From contig CAWAEG010000006.1 in assembly GCA_963780895.1 (NCBI GenBank), positions 310,001 to 374,000 of the forward strand: a stretch of DNA of 64,000 bases, given 5' to 3'. The DNA is from DASQFI01 sp963780895. Lineage in GTDB: Bacteria; Acidobacteriota; Vicinamibacteria; Vicinamibacterales; SCN-69-37. The notes beneath the pieces are model-generated. The model did not search any database and had not been told where the DNA came from. It was given only the letters and a program-made list of their open reading frames with translations. Position numbers and translations under genes: made by a program. Below, piece after piece: positions 34,250 to 42,332 of this stretch (position 1 is its first letter; every line of letters starts with the position of its first letter).

Positions 34250-35893
34250 GTGAAATCCCTGAATGCCCTGGCCGGCGCGATCGCTGCGGCCATTCTCTGT
34301 CTGACAGTTCCTCTGCTCGCAGCAATCCAGCTCGTGCCGGTCGTGTCGAGCGGTCTCTCGAGTCCGCTGTTCGTCGGCCACGCCGGCGACGGATCAAACC
34401 GGCTCTTCATCGTCGAACGCGCGGGGATCATCAAAGTCCTTCAGTCTGGGGCGTCCACGCCCACGGTCTTTCTCGACATCCGGTCACGCATCGTGTCGGG
34501 CGGGGAGCAGGGGCTGCTCGGGCTCGCGTTCCATCCGCTGTACGAAAACAACGGCCGGTTCTTCGTCTACTACACGCGAATCGCCGACGGCACGTTGGTC
34601 ATCGCCGAATACGGCGTCTCGGGGAACCCGAACGTCGCCGACCCGGCCGAGACCGTGATCCTGACGATTCCGCATCCGAGTTTCACGAACCACAACGGCG
34701 GCATGCTCGCGTTCGGGCCGGACAACTACCTGTTCATCGGTGTCGGCGACGGCGGCAGCGCCAACGATCCGTCGAACAACGCCCAGAATCTCAACGCGCT
34801 TCTGGGAAAACTGCTGCGTATCGACATCGACACCCCGTCAGGGCCCGATCCGTACAGCTCACCCTCGACGAACCCGTTCTTCGGCTCGACGAACGGGGAG
34901 GACGAGATCTTCGCGTATGGCCTTCGGAATCCGTGGCGTTTCAGCTTCGACCGCGACTCGGGGCAACTCTGGCTGGCCGACGTGGGACAAGGCGCGTTCG
35001 AGGAGGTTGACACGCCGATCGTGAGCGGCGGCAACTACGGTTGGGACCGGTTCGAAGGCTTCGACTGCACCAGCACGACGGACTGTGACGCGACTGGTCT
35101 CATCTTCCCGGTCTTCGACTACACGCATTCCGGCGGCCGCTGCTCGATCACCGGCGGATACGTCTATCGCGGCTCGCAAGGCGCGCTTCCGGACGGGACC
35201 TACGTCTACGGCGACTTCTGCTCGGGCGAGATCTTGGGATGGAACGGCAGCACGCAATCCGTCCTGCTCGACACGACGATGAGCATCTCGTCGTTCGGCG
35301 AGGACGAAGCCGGCGAGCTGTACGTCGTGAACCTCGGCGGCTCGGTGAGCCGAATCGCGTCCACCACGCCGCCGTGCACCTTCGGAATCGCTCCGACCGG
35401 CCAGAGCTTCGCGGCCGGCGGCGGCACGGGAAGCGTCGGCGTCACCACGCAAGCCGGCTGTCAGTGGACGGCCGTGGCCAATGCGTCATGGATCCACGTC
35501 ACATCAGGATCGCCCGGAAGCGGGAACGGCAGCGCCGGCTACTCCGTGGACGCCAACACCTCTTCGTCGCCACGGTCGGGCACGATGACGATCGCTGGAC
35601 ACACGTTCACGGTCAATCAAAGCGGCGCCGCGACGTGCTCCATGTCGATCGCGCCGACCAGCGCGAGCTTCACACGGACGGGCGGAACGGCCAGCGTGTC
35701 GGTCAGCGCCGGCGCCGGTTGCACCTGGACGGCGGTAAGCAATGTCAGCTGGATCACGATTGCCGGCGGGTCGAGCGGCACCGGCGACGGCACGGTGAAT
35801 TATTCAGTCGGACCGTACGGCGGACCCCCGAAAAAGCGAGCCGGCACAATGACGATTGCGGGGCAGACCTTTACGGTGAATCAGACGAAGTAA
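34250..35893 (+). CDS. Exported PQQ-type sugar dehydrogenase with two BACON domains (copy 2)
   Basis: 547 residues from GTG 34250 with AAGGAG nearby upstream. The order of signal peptide, glucose/sorbosone dehydrogenase propeller and two BACON repeats is the same as in the paralogue at 30838, and long blocks are nearly identical (GDGSNRLFIVE, HPSFTNHNGGMLAFGPDN, GLRNPWRFSFD, ITGGYVYRGSQ). The BACON cores are GCQWT and GCTWT. A CTSTTDCDATG loop differs from copy 1. Periplasmic oxidation of aldoses is the expected role. The duplicates may differ in substrate or expression. No PQQ biosynthesis gene is in the window. Confidence 0.87.
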   Translation: MKSLNALAGAIAAAILCLTVPLLAAIQLVPVVSSGLSSPLFVGHAGDGSNRLFIVERAGIIKVLQSGASTPTVFLDIRSRIVSGGEQGLLGLAFHPLYENNGRFFVYYTRIADGTLVIAEYGVSGNPNVADPAETVILTIPHPSFTNHNGGMLAFGPDNYLFIGVGDGGSANDPSNNAQNLNALLGKLLRIDIDTPSGPDPYSSPSTNPFFGSTNGEDEIFAYGLRNPWRFSFDRDSGQLWLADVGQGAFEEVDTPIVSGGNYGWDRFEGFDCTSTTDCDATGLIFPVFDYTHSGGRCSITGGYVYRGSQGALPDGTYVYGDFCSGEILGWNGSTQSVLLDTTMSISSFGEDEAGELYVVNLGGSVSRIASTTPPCTFGIAPTGQSFAAGGGTGSVGVTTQAGCQWTAVANASWIHVTSGSPGSGNGSAGYSVDANTSSSPRSGTMTIAGHTFTVNQSGAATCSMSIAPTSASFTRTGGTASVSVSAGAGCTWTAVSNVSWITIAGGSSGTGDGTVNYSVGPYGGPPKKRAGTMTIAGQTFTVNQTK

Positions 35894-35948
35894 AAGGAGC
35901 TCGGCCCGGCCCGCGAGTGAGGCGGCAACCGAGACGCGTTGCTCTCGA

Positions 35949-36208
35949 CAAGAGCGTGAACCACGAAGCTCACGAAGGACACGAAGACGGCGCTGACCTG
36001 GCGGCCGCCTGCGGCGGCGAGGCGGTGTGCGGAAGACCCGCGACCGACAAGACCTTTTAGCTGTCCCACGTCTTGTCGGGTCGCGGGTCTTCCGCACACC
36101 GCAGCCCGGCGAAGCCGGGCTCGCCAGGTCAGCGGGTGTCTCAAATCTCTCGCACACCTGTCGGGGTTCCCTTCGTGCCCTTCGTGTTCTTCGTGGTTCA
36201 TGCTCTTG
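35949..36208. repeat. 260-bp nested inverted repeat with a GAACCACGAAG-type arm
   Basis: The outer arm CAAGAGCGTGAACCACGAAG (35949-35968) pairs with 36189-36208. The inner arm beginning GCGGTGTGCGGAAGAC (36022-36053) pairs almost perfectly with 36070-36102, and further partial pairing lies between them. The outer arms are built from 9-base CACGAAG units. Parts recur at 16826-16837 and, as a related tract, at 60244-60300. Together with flanking sequence it fills the 399-base gap 35894-36292, which holds no gene. Confidence 0.6.
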
Positions 36209-36292
36209 CCCTTGGCAAGTGACTGTGCGGGCCTCATGAATTCGCATGACAACCGACGCGGCCGGGACACTAGAATGTCGCGGGAGCCCACC

Positions 36293-37414
36293 ATGTCTCG
36301 ACATCTCTCGTCGGCGTTCACGGCCATCGCCGTCGCCATTCTGCTGTCGCCAGCCGGCACCGCCCAGCAACGGGCGGCCGATGGTGTTCCGCTGAACAAC
36401 GACGGCCACCCGCAATACTCGACGTTCTCGCTCTGCGCGATCGATCCCGCGACGAATCAGTCCGGGGCCGCGGTGACGACGCGCGTGCCGTTCGTCGGGC
36501 GTGCGGTTCCGCATGTGCGTGCGGGTGTCGGTGCCGTCTGCACGCAGGCGTCCACGATGGTCGAGTACGGGCCGCGTGGACTCGATCTGCTCGCGAAAGG
36601 GGTCGAACCTCCGGCCGCGCTCCAGGAGCTTCTGTCGAACGACGCACAGCGCGAATCCAGACAAGTCGGCCTGATCGACATGAAGGGTCGGTCGGCGGCG
36701 CACACCGGCAAGTCGAACGGCAACTGGGCGGGCAGCCGGCAAGGGCGCAACTACACCGTGCAGGCCAACATCATGGTTGGTCCTGAAGTTGTGGATGCGG
36801 TGGCCGCGATCTTCGAGGCGACCGACGGATCGGGGTGGCCGCTGGCCGAGCGGATGATCCTCGCGCTCGAAGCCGGACAGGCAAAGGGCGGCGATCGCCG
36901 CTGGGGCAATCTGCAGTCGGCGGCGATCAAGATCGCCGATCCGGCCAATCCCGGACGTGGCGGCGACTACATCGCGCTCGCCATCGAAGTCGGTGAGCAC
37001 GCCGAGCCCGTTGCCGAAATGAAGCGCATCTACTACGCGACCGCGCGCCGTCTCGGCTACCGGAGCTTCTCGCGCATCGACGGCGCCGACGTGATCGAGC
37101 TCAAGCGCATGCTGCATGCGCTGGGCTACTGGCGGCCGACGCTCACCGCGTTTCCGGAGCCCGCCTCGATGAACCCGGACAAGATGCGCGAGCTGCAGAA
37201 GACAGACCGCGCGCAGTACGACAAGCTTGCCGCTGAGGCTCAGCAGGTGTCGCGCGAACTCGGACGTTACGACGAGGAGACCATCGCGGCGGTTGACAAG
37301 TTTCGTGCCGATCGCAGCCTCAGCTACGCAGGCAACGCCGCCGGACTGGTGGACGATCGCCTGGTCGAGGCCCTTCGAGCAGCCTACCTGCAGAAGAAAA
37401 AAGGAGGAGCGTGA
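36293..37414 (+). CDS. Exported DUF1028 protein with C-terminal peptidoglycan-binding-like domain
   Basis: 373 residues. A signal peptide (AFTAIAVAILLSPAGTAQ) leads into DUF1028: HPQYSTFSLCAIDPATNQSG, VGRAVPHVRAGVGAVCTQA, GRSAAHTGKSNGNWAG and NIMVGPEVVDAVAAIFE. DUF1028 has an Ntn-hydrolase-like fold with unproven activity. Residues 270-370 (IELKRMLHALGYWRP...ETIAAVDKFRADRSL) resemble the peptidoglycan-binding repeat often fused to it. ATG 36293 has GGGAG upstream; two earlier in-frame ATGs lack one. It leads a plus-strand run with the Kbp-like and DUF937 genes, although an 82-base gap separates it from them. Confidence 0.82.
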   Translation: MSRHLSSAFTAIAVAILLSPAGTAQQRAADGVPLNNDGHPQYSTFSLCAIDPATNQSGAAVTTRVPFVGRAVPHVRAGVGAVCTQASTMVEYGPRGLDLLAKGVEPPAALQELLSNDAQRESRQVGLIDMKGRSAAHTGKSNGNWAGSRQGRNYTVQANIMVGPEVVDAVAAIFEATDGSGWPLAERMILALEAGQAKGGDRRWGNLQSAAIKIADPANPGRGGDYIALAIEVGEHAEPVAEMKRIYYATARRLGYRSFSRIDGADVIELKRMLHALGYWRPTLTAFPEPASMNPDKMRELQKTDRAQYDKLAAEAQQVSRELGRYDEETIAAVDKFRADRSLSYAGNAAGLVDDRLVEALRAAYLQKKKGGA

Positions 37415-37496
37415 CGAACGCCTAAAGATATGATGGTTCTCTTCGGCGCCGCAGCTGCTCCCCCAAGCGTCGCCCTCTCGGGAAAGGAACACCTCA

Positions 37497-37901
37497 ATGG
37501 CAACCCTCGAAGAACTCAAGACGAAGTATTCCTCGGCGCTCAAGACGATCGAAGAGCAGGGCGTCAAGCTGCAGAACCTGCACATCCAGGACAATAAGCT
37601 GTTCATCAAGGGCGCGGCGCCGAACGAAACGGCAAAGGGCTATGTCTGGACGGCCATCAAGTCGGTGGACAAGACGTATGGGGACCTGATGGCTGACATC
37701 ACCATCGATTCCAGCCTTCCGGCGCCCAAGCCGAAGGAGCAGGCGTACACCGTGCAGTCGGGCGACACGCTGTCCAAGATCAGCAAGCAGTTCTACGGCG
37801 ACGCGAACAGCTACATGCGGATCTTCGACGCCAACAAGGATCAGTTGAAGGATCCGAACACCATCAAGCCGGGACAGGTGCTGAAAATCCCGGCCGCGTA
37901 A
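37497..37901 (+). CDS. Kbp/YgaU-like BON-LysM protein
   Basis: 134 residues. The N-terminal half is BON-like (VKLQNLHIQDNKLFIKGAAPNETAKG), and the C-terminal half is a LysM domain (YTVQSGDTLSKISKQFYGD...IFDANKDQLKDPNTIKPGQVLKIP). This two-domain layout and length match the E. coli potassium-binding protein Kbp. There is no signal peptide. AAAGGA lies upstream of the ATG. The next gene starts 11 bases later and is surely co-transcribed. A role in stress or potassium sensing is inferred from the family. Confidence 0.82.
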   Translation: MATLEELKTKYSSALKTIEEQGVKLQNLHIQDNKLFIKGAAPNETAKGYVWTAIKSVDKTYGDLMADITIDSSLPAPKPKEQAYTVQSGDTLSKISKQFYGDANSYMRIFDANKDQLKDPNTIKPGQVLKIPAA

Positions 37902-37911
37902 GGAGATCACT

Positions 37912-38457
37912 ATGGACCTGTTGCAGACCGTACTGAATGCCCGTGACGGCGCCGCCGTCGCGGAGCTGGGTCGGAACTTCGGGCTGGATCAGGGCCAAAC
38001 GGCCGCGGCGGTCGGGCAGCTGCTGCCCGCCCTCGCGGCCGGTCTGTCACGCAACACCGCGCAGCCGGACGGCCTCGAAGGGCTGCTGGGCGCCCTGGCG
38101 GGCGGTGGACATGAACGGTACCTCGACGATCCGGCGAGCATGCTGGATGCGTCCACCGTCCACGAAGGCAACGGCATCCTGGGGCACGTCCTGGGCAGCA
38201 AGGACGTCAGCCGTCAGGTGGCGGCGCACGCGTCGGCGCGCACCGGCATCGGCGCCGACGTGCTCAAACAGATGCTGCCGATGGTGGCCGCGCTGGCCAT
38301 GGGTGCGTTGAGCCGACAAACCGCCGGCTCGCGCATGGGTGGTCCGGCGGCCGCTCAGCCGGGTGTGCTCGGCATGCTCGCGCCGCTGCTCGACTCGAAC
38401 AAGGACGGATCGGTCGCCGACGATGTGATGGGAATGCTCGGGAAGTTCATGCGATAG
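37912..38457 (+). CDS. DUF937 protein
   Basis: 181 residues rich in Ala and Gly. The first 60 residues (VLNARDGAAVAELGRNFGLDQGQTAAAVGQLLPALAAGL) and the block LGHVLGSKDVSRQVAAHASARTGIGADVLKQMLPMVAALAMGAL are typical of DUF937, a helical repeat family of unknown function with no enzyme motif. The C-terminus (LLDSNKDGSVADDVMGMLGKF) resembles a calcium-loop segment. It overlaps nothing and follows the Kbp-like gene by 11 bases with AAGGAG before its ATG, so the pair is an operon. Confidence 0.78.
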   Translation: MDLLQTVLNARDGAAVAELGRNFGLDQGQTAAAVGQLLPALAAGLSRNTAQPDGLEGLLGALAGGGHERYLDDPASMLDASTVHEGNGILGHVLGSKDVSRQVAAHASARTGIGADVLKQMLPMVAALAMGALSRQTAGSRMGGPAAAQPGVLGMLAPLLDSNKDGSVADDVMGMLGKFMR

Positions 38458-38546
38458 TAGGCCGCCCGAGAGAGCGAGTCGGCGAGCGCCGCAGGGCGGG
38501 CGAGCGGGGGTGGGGCCCCGCGAGCAAGTAAAAAAAGGAGCGAGCC

Positions 38547-38801
38547 ATGTTCGGGATCCTCGGCTGGATCATTTTCGGGTTGATCGTCGGCGCGCTCGCG
38601 AAGTTGGTGATGCCCGGCAAGGACCCGGGCGGCATTCTCATCACCATGATGCTCGGCATCGTGGGCGCCGTCGTCGGCGGGTATCTCGGAGGGGCACTCG
38701 GGCTCTACGCCCCGGGTGAACCGGCGGGATTCTTCATGTCGATCGTCGGCGCGATCCTGCTGCTCGCGGTGTACCGGATGATCGCGCGTCGGAGTGCGTG
38801 A
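38547..38801 (+). CDS. GlsB/YeaQ/YmgE-type small membrane protein
   Basis: 84 residues with three hydrophobic segments: GWIIFGLIVGALAKLVMPG, ITMMLGIVGAVVGGYLGGAL and FFMSIVGAILLLAVYRMIARR. The pattern is that of the transglycosylase-associated/GlsB family of small stress-induced inner-membrane proteins. AAAAAAAGGAG precedes the ATG. Together with the BON-LysM and DUF937 genes just upstream, it suggests a general-stress cluster. It ends before a strong hairpin shared with the convergent peptidase gene. Confidence 0.83.
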   Translation: MFGILGWIIFGLIVGALAKLVMPGKDPGGILITMMLGIVGAVVGGYLGGALGLYAPGEPAGFFMSIVGAILLLAVYRMIARRSA

Positions 38802-38819
38802 CCCCGTTTCGGACGATGA

Positions 38820-38874
38820 AAGACCTCGGGTTTCTTTTTTGCTCCGTTCCCTTAAAAAAGAGACCCGAGGTCTT
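38820..38874. terminator. Stem-loop terminator, GACCTCGGGTTT family
   Basis: AAGACCTCGGGTTTCTTTTTT (38820-38840) pairs with 38854-38874 over 20 of 21 bases, with runs of T on both strands. It separates the convergent GlsB-like and M24 peptidase genes, and the peptidase stop codon overlaps its edge. It is a good bidirectional intrinsic terminator. Confidence 0.7.
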
Positions 38875-40357
38875 ACTTAATCCTCCCATACTGCTGCAGC
38901 AACCCTGGCTGCGCGATCACTTTCTGGACGCCCTCGATACTTCTCGGCACGAACTCCGACAGGATCGTCGCGCCTGACTCGGTGATGACGATCATGTCCT
39001 CGAGCCGAATGAAGATCTGCTCGTCGGGAATCCGGAACTCGGGTTCGATCGTGAAGACGAGCCCCGGCCGCATCAGGCCCGAGCCGCCGCCGAAGTCGTG
39101 CGTGGCCATGCCGACGGCGTGCCCGAGGTTGCCGCCGCGCGCCGCCGAGGTCCGGTAGCGTTCGACGAACTGCTTCGCCGCGGCCTCGTAGATCGGCTTC
39201 GAGAACTTCGTGGTGGCGAGGATCGCGTCCATCTTCGGCACCGCGGCCTGGAGAATCTGCTGCGACGTCAGGCCTGGTTTGATGGCGTACAGCACCGCTT
39301 CGTAAACGCCGAGATAGAACCCGTACAGCTCACGCTGCGTGGGGCTGAACGTGCCGTTCACGGGCCACTGGCGCGTGACGTCGCAGCGGTAATAGCCGAG
39401 GTCGGGGCAGTAGTCCATCAGGACCAGCTCGCCGTCGGTCATGATCTTGTCGCCGGCCCGATGGTGCGCGTTCATCGCCGCGGGTCCGCTGGCGACGATC
39501 GCCCGGTAGGCCTCGCCCTGCGTGCCATGACGCACGAAGATGAGCTGGGCGAGCGCGTCGAGCTCGTACTCCGCCAGACCGGGCGCGGTGCTGCGCATCG
39601 CTTCGAGAATCGCTTCGCCGCCGATCTTCGTGGCGCGCGTGATCAGCGCGATCTCGGCGGCGCTCTTGACGGCGCGCATCTCGTTCAGAATCGGCGACAG
39701 GTCTTTCTGTTCGAGAGACGGCGCGCGCGTTTTCAGCAGCTCGCGCAGGTGTCCCTCCCGGCTGAGTCGGCCATCCCATGGATCGGCGGCCGCGTCCGCC
39801 GTGCGCCGGCGCGCGCCGTCCGGGCTTTCGCTCGCGCCTTCCGTCGGCGCGAACGGCACGTAGATCGCCTTCGCGGACGCCCGTGCCTGGAGGTCCGCAC
39901 CGAGCTGGTCGGGCGGCTTGACTTCGTCTACGCCCGTGATCGCGGCGGTCTTCGCCGGATCGTCCGACGAGAGGAGGTCGCCCTCTACGGCCGCGCGGCT
40001 CGTGTTCTGCTTCGGCAGATACAGAATGCTTTTCTTCGCGGCGCCGTCCATGAGCAGCAGCGCCTGCGGCGCGACGACACCCGAGAGATAGAAGAATTCG
40101 TTCGACTGTCGGAAGATGGCCGACGAGTGAACGCTTGGAAGCCCTTGCATGAGTGCCACGGCCTCCGGCCCGATGGCCTCGTACACGCGCGCGCGGCGCG
40201 CAGCGAACTCCTCTTTGGCGAAGTTCGCCGTGAACGCGCGTCCCGCCTGCGCGGAGCCGCGGCTATCGTCTGCCTTCGCGCTTCGCGCTCCGGCGGGACG
40301 ATCGGCGGCGAGGAGGACGCTGGCGACGAGAACGCCGGTGATCAAGCGGCCGGTCAT
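38873..40357 (-). CDS. Exported Xaa-Pro aminopeptidase-like M24 peptidase
   Basis: 494 residues. A signal peptide (LITGVLVASVLLAADRPAGA) precedes the aminopeptidase P N-terminal domain (FRQSNEFFYLSGVV...). The pita-bread catalytic domain has all metal ligands: the two Asp in MDYCPDLGYYRCDVTR, His in GHAVGMATHD, Glu in IEPEFRIP and Glu in RLEDMIVI. HHRAGDKIM supplies a further conserved His. It should remove N-terminal residues before proline in the periplasm. ATG 40357 overlaps the stop of the gamma-glutamyltransferase gene by four bases, so both are made together. Confidence 0.88.
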   Translation of the reverse strand: MTGRLITGVLVASVLLAADRPAGARSAKADDSRGSAQAGRAFTANFAKEEFAARRARVYEAIGPEAVALMQGLPSVHSSAIFRQSNEFFYLSGVVAPQALLLMDGAAKKSILYLPKQNTSRAAVEGDLLSSDDPAKTAAITGVDEVKPPDQLGADLQARASAKAIYVPFAPTEGASESPDGARRRTADAAADPWDGRLSREGHLRELLKTRAPSLEQKDLSPILNEMRAVKSAAEIALITRATKIGGEAILEAMRSTAPGLAEYELDALAQLIFVRHGTQGEAYRAIVASGPAAMNAHHRAGDKIMTDGELVLMDYCPDLGYYRCDVTRQWPVNGTFSPTQRELYGFYLGVYEAVLYAIKPGLTSQQILQAAVPKMDAILATTKFSKPIYEAAAKQFVERYRTSAARGGNLGHAVGMATHDFGGGSGLMRPGLVFTIEPEFRIPDEQIFIRLEDMIVITESGATILSEFVPRSIEGVQKVIAQPGLLQQYGRIK

Positions 40358-42108
40358 GGCTGGCCCCCTTTGAAGACTTTCGGTGCTTCAGGAATCGCCG
40401 CGCCGTCGTGACGCGGCTCCGAGCCCGCGTAGTGCACGCCCGTGCCGTCGCTCATGACAGCCTGACCGTAGCCGAACGTGCCCGATCGCGGCTGCACCGT
40501 GCGGACCTGATGGCCGAGCGCGGCCAGCTCCTTGCGCACCGCCTCCGGGATGAGCGCTTCCACGTCGACATCGCATCCGCTGAACGATCCCTTCGTGAAC
40601 CGGCCCACTTCGAGCGCCTGCTGCACGTCGAGGCCGAAATCCACCACGTCCGAGACGAACTGCGCGTGCGCCTGCGCCTGGTTGAAGCCGCCCATGATGC
40701 CGAATCCGATCTTCACGTCGCCCTTCGACATGAACGCCGGGATGATCGTGTGGAGGGGCCGCTTCCGCGGCGCGATCTGATTGGGGTGCCCGTCTTCGAG
40801 CGTGAACAGCGCGCCCCGGTTGTGCAGCATCACGCCCGTGCCGGGCGCCACGATCCCGCTGCCAAACGACGAATACAGGCTCTGGATCAGCGAGACGATG
40901 TTGCCGTCCCGGTCGATGACGGACAGATAAATCGTGTCGCCGCCCTCGCCGTCGGTGAGACCGCTGAACTTGGACGGCTCGACGCTACATGCCGCCTTGG
41001 CCGGGTCGATCAACTTTGCGCGCGCGTCCGCGTGCGTCTTGCTCAGCATCGACTCGGTGGGCACCTTCGAGACTGTCGGGTCGGCGACGTAGCGAATCAT
41101 GTCCGCGTAGGCCAGCTTTTTCGCCTCGATCATCACGTGGAGGGCTTTGGGGCTCGTGAGACCATGTTCACCAAGCGGGAACTTCTCCATGAGGTTGAGC
41201 ATCATCAGCGCGGCGATGCCCTGCGTATTCGGCGGCAGCTCGTAGACCGTCCAGCCGCGATACGTCGTCGAAATCGGATCCACCCACTCCGGTTGGTACT
41301 CCTTGAGATCCGCGGCGGTCATCGTGCCGCCGAGCTCTTTCGAAACCGCGAGTATGGCCGCGGCGGTCGGACCGTCGTAGAATCCCGCCACGCCCCGATC
41401 GGCAATCAGGCGCATCGTCTTCGCGAGGTCCGGGTTCTTGAAGACCTCGCCCGATCGCGGCGCGCGGCCGTTCATCAGGAAGACCGGCGCGGCGTGCGGT
41501 CCGGTCTCGAGCTTCCGCTGCGATCCGTTCCAGGCGTTGGCGATCACGTCGCTCACGGGAAAGCCGTCTTCGGCGTAGAAGATCGCGGGCGCGAGGATCT
41601 CGGCCATCGGCAGCTTGCCGAACCGCGCGCGCAGCATTTCCCACCCCTTGACTGCGCCTGGAACGGTCACCGTATAGATGCCGCTGCCGGGCATGCGTGT
41701 GTTGCCCTTGGACCGCACGAGCTCGGGGGTCAGGCCACTCGGGGCCCAGCCGCCGGCGTTGAGGCCGTACAGCTTGCCGGTCTTGGCCTCGTAGTAGATC
41801 GCGAACGCGTCACCGCCGATGCCGTTGTAGTGCGGCTCGACGAGTCCGAGCACCGCGTTGGTCGCAATGGCCGCGTCGACGGCGTTGCCGCCGCGCTCGA
41901 GGACCTGGGCTCCCGCGCGCGCCGCCAGCGTCTGGCTCGCCGCGACGATGCCGAACTTGGTCGCGACTTTGGAGCGGCCGACCACGACGCGCGGACGCGG
42001 CGCGTTCGGTTGCGCCTGCGTCTCCTGGCCGCCGGCACGCACCTCGAGGCCGGACCCGGACGCGGCCAGGACCGCGAACATGACGGCCAGGGCAACACCA
42101 ATTCTCAT
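40354..42108 (-). CDS. ggt: Gamma-glutamyltransferase
   Basis: 584 residues, normal for the family. A signal peptide (VALAVMFAVLAASGSGLEV) is followed by GGNAVDAAIATNAVLGLVEPHYNGIGGDAF, and the autocleavage site provides the N-terminal nucleophile T392 in EGGDTIYLSVID. GSGIVAPGTGVMLHNRGALF and a C-terminal IMGGFNQAQAHAQ block are present. The enzyme matures into two chains and transfers or hydrolyses the gamma-glutamyl group of glutathione or peptides in the periplasm. AAGGAG precedes ATG 42108. Its translational coupling to the M24 peptidase suggests joint breakdown of glutathione-like or proline-containing peptides. Confidence 0.9.
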   Translation of the reverse strand: MRIGVALAVMFAVLAASGSGLEVRAGGQETQAQPNAPRPRVVVGRSKVATKFGIVAASQTLAARAGAQVLERGGNAVDAAIATNAVLGLVEPHYNGIGGDAFAIYYEAKTGKLYGLNAGGWAPSGLTPELVRSKGNTRMPGSGIYTVTVPGAVKGWEMLRARFGKLPMAEILAPAIFYAEDGFPVSDVIANAWNGSQRKLETGPHAAPVFLMNGRAPRSGEVFKNPDLAKTMRLIADRGVAGFYDGPTAAAILAVSKELGGTMTAADLKEYQPEWVDPISTTYRGWTVYELPPNTQGIAALMMLNLMEKFPLGEHGLTSPKALHVMIEAKKLAYADMIRYVADPTVSKVPTESMLSKTHADARAKLIDPAKAACSVEPSKFSGLTDGEGGDTIYLSVIDRDGNIVSLIQSLYSSFGSGIVAPGTGVMLHNRGALFTLEDGHPNQIAPRKRPLHTIIPAFMSKGDVKIGFGIMGGFNQAQAHAQFVSDVVDFGLDVQQALEVGRFTKGSFSGCDVDVEALIPEAVRKELAALGHQVRTVQPRSGTFGYGQAVMSDGTGVHYAGSEPRHDGAAIPEAPKVFKGGQP

Positions 42109-42149
42109 GACGGGCTCCTTGGGGCGTTCGTGTTATCTGAATGCTGACA

Positions 42150-42320
42150 TCCGGGAGTCTGTAATCTAATCCGGAATCTGGGATCCGGGGCCCCAGATTC
42201 CAGACTTGCAGTTTTCAGATTCTCGGATAGATTCCAGATTCCCCGATAGATTTCAGAGTCCCAGAGTGCCGGATTCCAGATGAGATTACGGATTCCCAGA
42301 TGTCAGATGTCAGATGTCAC
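42150..42320. repeat. Imperfect AGATTCC/CTGGGATC repeat tract
   Basis: Units such as CAGATTCC, GGAATCTGG and AGATTCTCGG recur in both orientations. AATCTGGG and CCCAGATT form an inverted pair near 42175-42200. Three direct copies of the 7-base unit CAGATGT close the tract near 42300-42318, just before the ribosome site of the next gene. The composition is AT-richer than neighbouring genes. It fills the divergent gap between ggt and the amidohydrolase. Confidence 0.5.
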
Positions 42321-42332
42321 CGGAGTATCCCC

